DNA of 7,927 nt from Oscillospiraceae bacterium (GTDB lineage: Bacteria > Bacillota > Clostridia > Saccharofermentanales > Saccharofermentanaceae). Numbering within the stretch: the stretch's first letter is position 1; every line of letters starts with the position of its first letter. The notes beneath the pieces are model-generated. The model made no database searches and had not been told where the DNA came from. It saw only the letters and a list, made by a program, of their open reading frames with translations. The position numbers and the translations under genes are program-made. The stretch is from the NCBI GenBank assembly GCA_902795955.1, contig CADBNJ010000279.1:1-7927 (forward strand), written 5' to 3'. Below are positions 1 through 5,851 of this stretch, in pieces.

Positions 1-161
1 CCTGACTCGTTAGGATCGTTGTTGATGATACCTACTTTGATGAGTTTGCCGTCGCCGCCGCCATTGCTTCCGTCTGTGGTGCTCTTATTACATCCTGCGA
101 GTGAGAATGACATAGCGCCTACGAGAACAGCTGAAACTAAAGTGGTCAAGAACTTTTTCAT
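1..161 (-). CDS. Sugar ABC transporter substrate-binding lipoprotein, N-terminus only
   Basis: Only the first 53 codons lie in the window; the gene runs off the left edge. The start is the ATG at 161-159, preceded by a good ribosome binding site reading AAAGAGGT about 5 bases upstream. The peptide begins MKKFLTTLVSAVLVGAMSF and continues to a lipobox SLAGC with the lipidated cysteine at residue 24, so the mature protein would be anchored on the outer face of the membrane. A Ser/Thr/Gly-rich linker follows, then KLIKVGIINNDPNESG, which looks like the first strand of a periplasmic-binding-protein family 1 (ribose/galactose type) fold. Family members deliver a monosaccharide to an ABC permease; the ATPase and permease genes would be expected further left. 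It is divergent from the AraR-like gene and shares its control region. The family call rests on a short stretch, and the sugar is unknown. Confidence 0.8.
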   Translation of the reverse strand, partial: MKKFLTTLVSAVLVGAMSFSLAGCNKSTTDGSNGGGDGKLIKVGIINNDPNES

Positions 162-200
162 TTTGTTACCTCTTTTCTTCATAATTTGGTGTCCTCGAAT

Positions 201-217
201 CACAGGCCTTTCCTGTG
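201..217. repeat. Perfect inverted repeat at the start of the binding-protein transcript
   Basis: CACAGG and CCTGTG form perfect 6-bp arms around a 5-bp spacer. With the leftward promoter proposed at 228-256, the dyad would lie at roughly +4 to +20. There it could be an operator blocking early transcription or a small 5' hairpin in the leader RNA. It ends 40 bases before the start codon, so it does not cover the ribosome binding site. Its function is inferred from position only. Confidence 0.4.
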
Positions 218-227
218 TTCTGCATAC

Positions 228-256
228 ACTAAAACACACTCGAAAGGTACGGTCAA
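228..256 (-). promoter_or_regulatory. Predicted promoter of the left-edge sugar-binding protein gene
   Basis: On the minus strand, TTGACC (256-251) matches the -35 consensus at five of six bases. Seventeen bases later comes TTTAGT (233-228), a four-of-six match to TATAAT. Transcription would start near 221, giving a leader of about 60 bases. The -10 box is weak, as expected of a promoter that needs an activator such as the YesN-type regulator in this window. Confidence 0.45.
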
Positions 257-267
257 CGAATCCTCAT

Positions 268-289
268 ATGCCCAAAACGGTTTGGTCAT
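268..289. promoter_or_regulatory. Operator-like 22-bp dyad with central CG
   Basis: This imperfect palindrome has nine of eleven base pairs matched around a central CG at 278-279. The core reads CCAAAACGGTTTGG, flanked by ATG on the left and CAT on the right. A dyad with an A-run, central CG and T-run is typical of LacI/GalR-type operators. The outer bases do not fit the catabolite-responsive (cre) consensus TGWNANCGNTNWCA. It sits 12 bp upstream of the -35 box of the binding-protein promoter, a position suited to an activator or an auxiliary operator. Which protein binds is not known. Confidence 0.45.
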
Positions 290-297
290 TTTGCATA

Positions 298-338
298 AAT
301 ACAAATTCTCCGTCCAAAGCCGGAACAAATACAATTTA
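298..338. repeat. Direct repeat AAATACAA, 30 bp apart
   Basis: AAATACAAATT starts at 298 and AAATACAATTT at 328. The first eight bases are identical, and the 30-bp offset is close to three helical turns, so both copies would face the same side of the DNA. They lie upstream of the leftward promoter. ACAAAT is also the half-site of the Bacillus AraR operator (ATTTGT...ACAAAT), but the opposing half is missing here, so this is only suggestive. Confidence 0.3.
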
Positions 339-370
339 GTCTGATAAAGCAGTGTTCGCGCCGGTTTTGT

Positions 371-401
371 CGATTATCTTACGATTATTTGTTGAATAAT
401 C
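371..401. promoter_or_regulatory. Direct repeat overlapping a perfect inverted repeat (possible regulator site)
   Basis: CGATTAT occurs at 371-377 and again at 382-388, an 11-bp offset equal to one helical turn. The second copy is also the left arm of a perfect inverted repeat, GATTATT (383-389), 5-bp spacer, AATAATC (395-401). AraC-type regulators often bind in-phase direct repeats, so the YesN-like regulator encoded in this window is one candidate binder. The element lies about 115 bp upstream of the leftward -35 box and about 160 bp upstream of the rightward promoter. Confidence 0.35.
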
Positions 402-411
402 TATGATGTGT

Positions 412-425
412 TTTTATCGGTAACA
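412..425. promoter_or_regulatory. Possible catabolite-responsive (cre-like) site
   Basis: TTTTATCGGTAACA fits the degenerate CcpA consensus TGWNANCGNTNWCA at every fixed position except the second, where T replaces G. Sugar transport operons of Firmicutes commonly carry such sites. The consensus is loose and the dyad is poor, so a chance match is quite possible. Confidence 0.25.
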
Positions 426-559
426 GCTTTCTCATTGGAACATTTTGACGGAAACCTTTTTTGCCGCACAAATTTAATCAACTAAACAACAAAAATACGA
501 TAAAAAAACACGACTCCGGATAATGTACCCTCATTTGCGGAGCGGGCGAAAAGTATTTT

Positions 560-597
560 TTCACCAAGCTGTTGTCATATTGTATAATGCGTATAAT
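560..597 (+). promoter_or_regulatory. Predicted promoter of the AraR-like gene, with two tandem -10 boxes
   Basis: TATAAT occurs at 583-588 and again at 592-597 within GTATAATGCGTATAATC. For the first box, TTCACC (560-565) is a four-of-six -35 hexamer at 17-bp spacing. For the second, TTGTCA (572-577) matches five of six but the 14-bp gap is short. Start sites would fall near 595-604, giving a leader of about 30-40 bases before the ATG at 636. The 9-bp direct repeat could also be a binding site for the gene's own repressor. Confidence 0.5.
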
Positions 598-635
598 CAG
601 AGTAATAAAGAACCTTACAATACACGGGGAGAGAC

Positions 636-1694
636 ATGACTGCAAAGTACCGGGAGATAGCCTATAAGCTCGAAGTTGAGCTGCGCCGGATGCGCAGTGA
701 GGGCAGAACAAAGCTGCCGACTGAGACAGAGCTTTGCAGCATGTTCACGTGCAGCCGCCAGACCGTGAGGGCAGCACTTGATGACCTGGCCCAAAGGGGG
801 CTTATCGTCAAGCGTAAGGGAAGCGGTTCATATCTGGCCGGCAGCATCGCGGACAGGAGCAGCAAGGTGGTCCTCATCATTGAGGACGAGGATGAATATA
901 CTAATCCTTCATTCATCTCGAGGCTCCGCCAAATGCTCAAGGACAGGAAATACGAGCTTATCTGCAGGAGCACCGGAGGACTGATATCCGGGGAAGCTGA
1001 GATATTATCTGAGCTTCAGCAGGAGCAGCCTGCCGCCGTTATCATCGAACCGCTCAATAACGTCATCCCCAATCCCAACATATCCATGATCTGCAGGCTT
1101 CACGAGGAGGGGATCCCGGTGATCTATTTCAGGACATCATATCCCGGACCTTCGGAAGCACCGCTGATCGGCGAAGACAACAAGGAAGGACCGGCCATTC
1201 TCGTAAGGCATCTCAAGGAGCACGGGCACATTAACATTGCAGGCATCTTCAGGTGTGATGACAGCAGAGGGCTGATGCGGTATCAGGGTTTTTACGAAGC
1301 TCTCGGAGATGCAAATCTTCCTTTCGATGAGGAAGGTGTATTGATGATAACTTCAAGTGACAGAAGGCGCATCATGCAGGGTGATGAAGGTCTCCTGACA
1401 AGGTTTGTAAATGATAATCTCAGAGGCAGGTCCGCCGTCATATGCCAGAATGACGAGATAGCCTTCCGCCTTATGCGGGTGCTGAACAACAGGGGCATTC
1501 GCGTACCGGAGGATGTGGCTGTCGTAAGCTTCGACGACAGTTATTACGCATCATCGGCCGGAATTACGTCGCTTGGCCACAGCAACAGAAATATGAGCAG
1601 CATAGTATCTGATCAGGTAACTGCGGCAATTGAGCACAAGAGGATTCCTGAGGTGCGTATCAGCTGGAGACTGAGTGTCAGGAACAGCGGCTGA
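636..1694 (+). CDS. AraR-like GntR/LacI hybrid transcriptional regulator
   Basis: This 352-residue protein is a cytoplasmic sugar-responsive DNA-binding regulator, probably a repressor. Residues 5-66 form a GntR-type winged helix (LPTETELCSMFTCSRQTVRAA, then the wing GLIVKRKGSGSYL). Residues 77-350 look like a LacI/GalR ligand-binding domain: VVLIIEDED strand, PAAVIIEPL at about 132-140, HGHINIAGIFRCDDSRG at 196-211, the IC-NDEIAFRL segment at 269-279, and VPEDVAVVSFDDS at 290-302. GntR head plus LacI-type sensor is the plan of Bacillus AraR, which is close to this length and releases DNA when it binds L-arabinose. The ATG at 636 follows GGGGAGAG at a suitable distance and the winged helix begins immediately. 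It is divergent from the transporter gene and convergent with the three-component operon. The AraR-type architecture is clear; arabinose as ligand is inference. Confidence 0.85.
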   Translation: MTAKYREIAYKLEVELRRMRSEGRTKLPTETELCSMFTCSRQTVRAALDDLAQRGLIVKRKGSGSYLAGSIADRSSKVVLIIEDEDEYTNPSFISRLRQMLKDRKYELICRSTGGLISGEAEILSELQQEQPAAVIIEPLNNVIPNPNISMICRLHEEGIPVIYFRTSYPGPSEAPLIGEDNKEGPAILVRHLKEHGHINIAGIFRCDDSRGLMRYQGFYEALGDANLPFDEEGVLMITSSDRRRIMQGDEGLLTRFVNDNLRGRSAVICQNDEIAFRLMRVLNNRGIRVPEDVAVVSFDDSYYASSAGITSLGHSNRNMSSIVSDQVTAAIEHKRIPEVRISWRLSVRNSG

Positions 1695-1696
1695 CA

Positions 1697-2680
1697 TCAA
1701 TATTCTCTTCCGGATATTATCTCCTTCGTCAGATCATTACGCGTATACACCGATTCCTCAACGTACACATGCTTGGGGATCTCCTCACCGGCACGGTACT
1801 TGCGGATGAGTTCCTCTACTCCGGCTCCGTGCATGGGATTACACTCAACGCATAGATCTATCTTCCCGTCCAGACAATACTGAAGCGCCTTCTTTGTCGC
1901 ATCGAAAGTAATGATCTTCACGCGCCCGTTCTCGCCGTAAGTAATCCCTGCTTCATCAAACGCACGCATCGCACCGAAAGTCATATTATCGTTCTCACTG
2001 TACAGCACATCAAAATCCCTGTTCTGACGCAGGTAATCCTTGACGACCTCGTATCCCTTTGCTTCCGTGAAATCCCCGTCGAGCTGGGCGGCAAACTCCC
2101 AGTCCTTGTGCTGTGCCACCCCGACTTCAAGCGCCTTTGTTCTCAGGAGCTGTGCAGTCGCACCGTATGACCCCTGCAGATGAAGTATCCTCAGATTCCT
2201 CTGCGCCGTATCGAAATGCTGATCCTCCATCCACTTAACGGCTTCATTCCCCTGCTTCAGGAAGTCCGAGCCGAAGTTCGTAAGGAAAAGATCCGCATTG
2301 CTGACAGATACCGAACGGTCAAGTATGATGACAGGTATCCCCGCGTTCTTTATCTCGGTAAGGACCGTCTCCCATCCGTCTTCCACGGTCGGCGCGATGA
2401 TTATCAAATCCACACCTTCGAGAATGAAATTACGCACAGCTGCCAGCTGATTATCCTGACGCTGCTTGGCATTCTCCATTCTCAGCTCATAGCCCCTGCT
2501 CTCGGTAAATGTCTGCTCCATCGACCTGGTGTTGGCAAGCCTCCAGTCCGATTCCGAGCCGACCTGCGAGAAGCCGATGACGAACAGGTCCTTATCGCTC
2601 TTCCCGCCTTTGTCACCGCAGCCGGCAAAAACGGCAGAAAAGATCAATATCAAAACCAAACTACAGAACCGTCTCATCAT
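1697..2680 (-). CDS. YtfQ-like sugar-binding lipoprotein, likely sensor partner of the histidine kinase
   Basis: This 327-residue exported protein has a basic start, a hydrophobic stretch and a lipobox VFAGC with Cys21, so it should be tethered outside the cell. Residues 32-325 are a family 1 periplasmic binding protein fold closely resembling E. coli YtfQ, the galactofuranose-binding protein: IGFSQVGSESDWR (35-47), QDNQLAAVRNFILEGVD (75-91), IIIAPTVEDGWE (93-104), PVIILDRSV (116-124), GDFTEAKG (202-209), YSENDNM (227-233) and ECNP (279-282). It is full length. Two adjacent ATGs are possible; the first is used because AAAGGCGG lies 6 bases upstream. The gene overlaps the kinase gene by 20 bp and is last in the operon, with no permease or ATPase gene beside it. 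That context fits a sensor role like AraP or XylFII better than transport. The ligand is not determinable here. Confidence 0.82.
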   Translation of the reverse strand: MMRRFCSLVLILIFSAVFAGCGDKGGKSDKDLFVIGFSQVGSESDWRLANTRSMEQTFTESRGYELRMENAKQRQDNQLAAVRNFILEGVDLIIIAPTVEDGWETVLTEIKNAGIPVIILDRSVSVSNADLFLTNFGSDFLKQGNEAVKWMEDQHFDTAQRNLRILHLQGSYGATAQLLRTKALEVGVAQHKDWEFAAQLDGDFTEAKGYEVVKDYLRQNRDFDVLYSENDNMTFGAMRAFDEAGITYGENGRVKIITFDATKKALQYCLDGKIDLCVECNPMHGAGVEELIRKYRAGEEIPKHVYVEESVYTRNDLTKEIISGREY

Positions 2681-4097
2681 CTATATCCGCCTTTCGTGGT
2701 ATGCTTATCGCGATCACCGTTCCCTCATCGGGAACACTCCTTATCTCAAACCTGCATTCATCGCCGTACAGCAGCTTCAGTCTCTTATATGATGATACCA
2801 GACCAAAGCTTGATGTATCCTCCGCTATTACGCGTTTGTTCAGCGATTCAAGCCGTTCGGCGCTCATTCCGACACCGGTATCGCTCACCTCGAGCTCGAT
2901 GGTATTGCCGTTAAGAATACCCGTCACCATGATCCTGCTCTTGCCGCGTTTGGGCTTGATACCGTGATAGATGGCGTTCTCGATAAGAGGCTGCAGTGTC
3001 ATCTTCGGCACCTTGTATTCCTCTATCTCCGGGTCGATCTGAATGTCATATTCCATCACGTCCCTGTACCTTACCTGCTGTATCTCAAGGTAACTCTGGA
3101 TGTGTTTCTTCTCCTCGGCGATAGTTACGATGTCCTTGCCGTCGCTCAGGAACGACCTGAAGTATGATGACAGGCTCGTGACCATCTCCTCGGCCTGCTC
3201 GTTCTTCCCTATCTCAATGAGCCACACGATCGCATCGAGAGTGTTATACAGGAAGTGCGGATTGATCTGCGCCTGGATGAGAGAGAGCTCGATGTCCTTA
3301 AGACGTATCTGTTCCTGGCGGTTGAGCTCGATCTGCCTGTCGAGCCTCTCAGCCATGTCCTCGATTCCCCGGCTGAGCATGGCAAGACTCGAGTCATCGG
3401 TCTGCACGGGAGTATGCTTGCTCAGGTCACCGCTGCCTATCTCCTCAACACGGCTGTTCATCGCAATGATCGGATCCGTGATGCTCCTGCTCAGACGGAG
3501 CGCGCGGCGGAGCATGAGCGGCGTGACGATGAATATTACGAGAACCACGACGACGATCTCCGCAGTCAGCCAGTAATCGAGCTGTGTCTGGATCCTTGCC
3601 ATCTCACCTGCCTCATGGTAGAGGTATGCATAGAAGTGTTCCTCGATCAGCTGCGTGATTCCGTAGATATTCGTCTGCAGCTGATCCATTCTCTCATCAT
3701 ACTGTTCAGTCTGCTGTATCCTCGTCATGTATGTACTGAGGTTGTTGCAGAGAGTCAGAACGTTGTTCATGGCTTTGCGGCTGTTGGCATTCGTCGAATT
3801 CTTCAGAAGCTTCTCTGCCAGGGATCTGGCTGAAGCCACATCCTGCCAGGGTATGTCCTTGTTGCTGCCGCTTACATAGAGGTACATCTTCAGATCCACC
3901 TCGTTCTTGAAGTTCTGGTTGAATCCCGACGCATCCGTGATATTGCCGCTTACCGACGCGAACATGACGTTACGCGTTATGATCATGGCAAAGATGAGAA
4001 GCAGGATGAGCATGACAGGCACAAACATCTGCATGATAAGACGGTACATCTTACCGCGGATGGTGTTCCTGTCAAAAAGTCTGCGGAATCTGCTCAT
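2661..4097 (-). CDS. Membrane sensor histidine kinase of the LytS/YesM type
   Basis: This 478-residue protein is the kinase of a two-component system. Transmembrane segments lie at about residues 22-41 and 179-198. They flank an extracellular region of about 135 residues that looks mostly helical and has no recognised small-molecule pocket, so it may sense through a partner protein. A HAMP-like linker follows (about 199-255), then the His_kinase domain with the phosphoacceptor His281 in QAQINPHFLYNTLD, the N-box LQPLIENAIYHGI (368-380) and the ATP-lid glycine motif DTGVGM (406-411). All catalytic motifs appear intact. The start codon overlaps the upstream regulator stop as ATGA, and its 3' end overlaps the binding-protein gene by 20 bp, implying translational coupling. 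Its probable partners are the YesN-like regulator and the YtfQ-like lipoprotein. AraS and LytS are the nearest functional models known to me. Confidence 0.9.
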   Translation of the reverse strand: MSRFRRLFDRNTIRGKMYRLIMQMFVPVMLILLLIFAMIITRNVMFASVSGNITDASGFNQNFKNEVDLKMYLYVSGSNKDIPWQDVASARSLAEKLLKNSTNANSRKAMNNVLTLCNNLSTYMTRIQQTEQYDERMDQLQTNIYGITQLIEEHFYAYLYHEAGEMARIQTQLDYWLTAEIVVVVLVIFIVTPLMLRRALRLSRSITDPIIAMNSRVEEIGSGDLSKHTPVQTDDSSLAMLSRGIEDMAERLDRQIELNRQEQIRLKDIELSLIQAQINPHFLYNTLDAIVWLIEIGKNEQAEEMVTSLSSYFRSFLSDGKDIVTIAEEKKHIQSYLEIQQVRYRDVMEYDIQIDPEIEEYKVPKMTLQPLIENAIYHGIKPKRGKSRIMVTGILNGNTIELEVSDTGVGMSAERLESLNKRVIAEDTSSFGLVSSYKRLKLLYGDECRFEIRSVPDEGTVIAISIPRKADIDDETVL

Positions 4098-5707
4098 TCT
4101 TCGTCCGATTCCCCGTTACGGTACTGGCTCGGCGTACAGCCGTGCTTCTTCTTGAAAACAAACGAGAAATACCTCGGATCCTTGTATCCGATATCCACCG
4201 CGATCTCACCCGATCTCTTCGAAGTGTTGCGCAGCAGCTGTCTGGCCCTTGCCATGCGCTTCTTAGTGATGTATTCGACGAACGACAGCCCCACCTTCTG
4301 GCTGAACAGGGCGCTCAGATAATTCGCACTGATGTTGCTTGCCACCGCCACGCTGTCAAGCGAGATGTTCTCGTCAGTATAATTCCTGTCGATATATTTC
4401 AATGCGCTGTCGATGATGTCACTGCTGCGCTTCTGGGCTTCCACATCCCGGAGCTTGATCGCATTGCCGAGTATCTCCTTGAGATATCCGCGGACATCAT
4501 CCGCCCCGATGTTAACGTCGACGGCGGGAAGGCTCACCGCGATCTCCGGCAGCTCCACTCCCTCATCCCTCAGTTCGAGTTCTGCGTTGACCCTGATGCT
4601 GACAAGCAGATAGTACCTGAACAGCATCGCGTTCTCCACCCCGTCAAGGCTCGTGATGTATTCATCGGTGAAGGCATCAGTCTCGGCGAGCGTACCGGTC
4701 CTCACAAAGTTCCTGATGATCATGGGATCGAGCTTGCCCGCATCCATTGCATTTGTATTCACCGCCGTCGGCGCATACTGCTCCGACTTGAGCATCTCCG
4801 ACGTGAACACATGCCTGTCCGGGAACATGTACCTGTACGCGAAAGCACGGTTCGCATCGGCATAACAGCCCGACAATCCGCTCAGTCTGTTAGTAGGAAC
4901 GCCCACTGCAACATACCAGTCAAGGGCGGACGAAGCCTCCTCACAGTGCTGCTGTATCATCTTCACGCACCTGTCGCTCAACTGCGCCAGCCTGTCCTGA
5001 TCCCCCTTGACCAGCACCGCGTAAGACAGGAGATTACATCTGAATATTATGAAGTCCGGATACTGCATGAAGTGGTTGAGCAGGCTCTCAGTAACATTGG
5101 CCGCATCGTCTGCATAACCGGACTGCTGAACGTCGCGTATGGTAAAGATTACCATGTTGTATCCGTTCGCCGACAGGTTGAGATGAAGGTTATTTGCCTG
5201 CTCATATATCTCCTGAACGGACAGCGACCCTTCCACCAGCCTCTCAAAAAAGGCCCTGTGCGAGAATCGCTCAAACTTCTTGAATTCCTGCTCATATTTG
5301 CTCAGATAATTCTTCTGCTCATTCTCCTCAACGATCTTCTGCCTGATCCCCTCAAGAGCCTTGATCATGTCCGCCCTTGTAACGGGCTTGAGCAGATACT
5401 GCTCCACTCCCAGCTCTATCGCCTGGCGCGCATACTCGAAATCACTGTACCCGCTTATTATTATCACCTTGATATCCGGCTGCTCCGAAGTCACGATCTT
5501 GCTCAGCGACAACCCGTCCATGAACGGCATTGTTATGTCAGTGATCAGCACGTCCGGCTTGAGCTCGCGTATCATGGGCAGAGCCATCTCACCGTCGGGC
5601 GCATCGCCGACAAATTCACATCCGTATTTCTCCCACGGGATCATGTCGCGCAGTCCTTCGCGCACTATGCTCTCATCTTCGCAAATAAAAACCTTGATCG
5701 GTTCCAT
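4094..5707 (-). CDS. Response regulator with AraC-type DNA-binding domain (YesN type)
   Basis: This 537-residue cytoplasmic protein is the first gene of the leftward operon. Residues 1-120 are a receiver domain with the acidic pair Glu10-Asp11, phosphoacceptor Asp57 in LITDITMPFMDG, Ser85 in IISGYSD and Lys107 in YLLKPV. The middle, about 135-425, is a long linker domain with a coiled start, as is usual for YesN-like proteins of about 500-540 residues. Residues 433-533 form an AraC double helix-turn-helix, including ISLDSVAVASNISANYLS and the signature GYKDPRYFSFVFKKKHGCTPSQYR spread over 507-530. Phosphorylation should promote DNA binding and usually activation of sugar uptake genes. The ATG at 5707 has GAGGGTGG upstream, with a slightly long gap, and no better start is visible. 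Target sites are unknown; direct repeats in the 162-635 region are candidates. Confidence 0.92.
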   Translation of the reverse strand: MEPIKVFICEDESIVREGLRDMIPWEKYGCEFVGDAPDGEMALPMIRELKPDVLITDITMPFMDGLSLSKIVTSEQPDIKVIIISGYSDFEYARQAIELGVEQYLLKPVTRADMIKALEGIRQKIVEENEQKNYLSKYEQEFKKFERFSHRAFFERLVEGSLSVQEIYEQANNLHLNLSANGYNMVIFTIRDVQQSGYADDAANVTESLLNHFMQYPDFIIFRCNLLSYAVLVKGDQDRLAQLSDRCVKMIQQHCEEASSALDWYVAVGVPTNRLSGLSGCYADANRAFAYRYMFPDRHVFTSEMLKSEQYAPTAVNTNAMDAGKLDPMIIRNFVRTGTLAETDAFTDEYITSLDGVENAMLFRYYLLVSIRVNAELELRDEGVELPEIAVSLPAVDVNIGADDVRGYLKEILGNAIKLRDVEAQKRSSDIIDSALKYIDRNYTDENISLDSVAVASNISANYLSALFSQKVGLSFVEYITKKRMARARQLLRNTSKRSGEIAVDIGYKDPRYFSFVFKKKHGCTPSQYRNGESDEE

Positions 5708-5755
5708 CAGGTCACCACCCTCTAAAACTAAAAATAATCATCAAATTCAATAAAT

Positions 5756-5764
5756 ATTTTAACA
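5756..5764 (-). promoter_or_regulatory. Predicted extended -10 promoter of the three-component operon
   Basis: Read on the minus strand, 5764-5756 is TGTTAAAAT: a TG one base before TAAAAT, which matches TATAAT at five of six positions. No convincing -35 hexamer lies 16-18 bases upstream, which is common for extended -10 promoters. Transcription would start near 5749, about 42 bases before the response regulator ATG. Confidence 0.4.
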
Positions 5765-5793
5765 TACGCTTAACTGCATGGTTGTCTAAATTC

Positions 5794-5802
5794 TGCTATA
5801 AT
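5794..5802 (+). promoter_or_regulatory. Predicted extended -10 promoter of the GGDEF gene
   Basis: TGCTATAAT is a perfect extended -10 element. No good -35 hexamer is seen at the usual distance. Transcription would start near 5809, giving a leader of about 43 bases before the TTG start. It points away from the facing promoter of the regulator operon, with their -10 boxes only about 35 bp apart, so the two promoters may compete or share a control site. Confidence 0.5.
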
Positions 5803-5851
5803 TATTGCGATTGAAGGTAGCAGTTCACGGAAGAAGAGAGGTACGGTATCC

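Noticed and set aside
19..339. A 106-codon plus-strand frame across the left-edge gene and the control region
   Set aside because: It is antisense to a clear lipoprotein signal peptide with a good ribosome binding site and runs through the promoter region; composition is not protein-like.
514..542. CTCCG and CGGAG arms as a hairpin upstream of the AraR-like gene
   Set aside because: Only five matched pairs around a 19-base gap with poor pairing inside; too weak to call.
478..711. A 77-codon minus-strand frame over the AraR-like promoter
   Set aside because: It overlaps the TATAAT boxes and the start of the AraR-like gene and shows no domain or ribosome binding site.
4142..5725. A 527-codon open frame on the plus strand antisense to the response regulator gene
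   Set aside because: It mirrors the regulator coding sequence almost end to end, has no recognisable domain, and is very rich in His, Leu and Arg as expected of an antisense shadow. The minus strand encodes an unmistakable receiver plus AraC protein.
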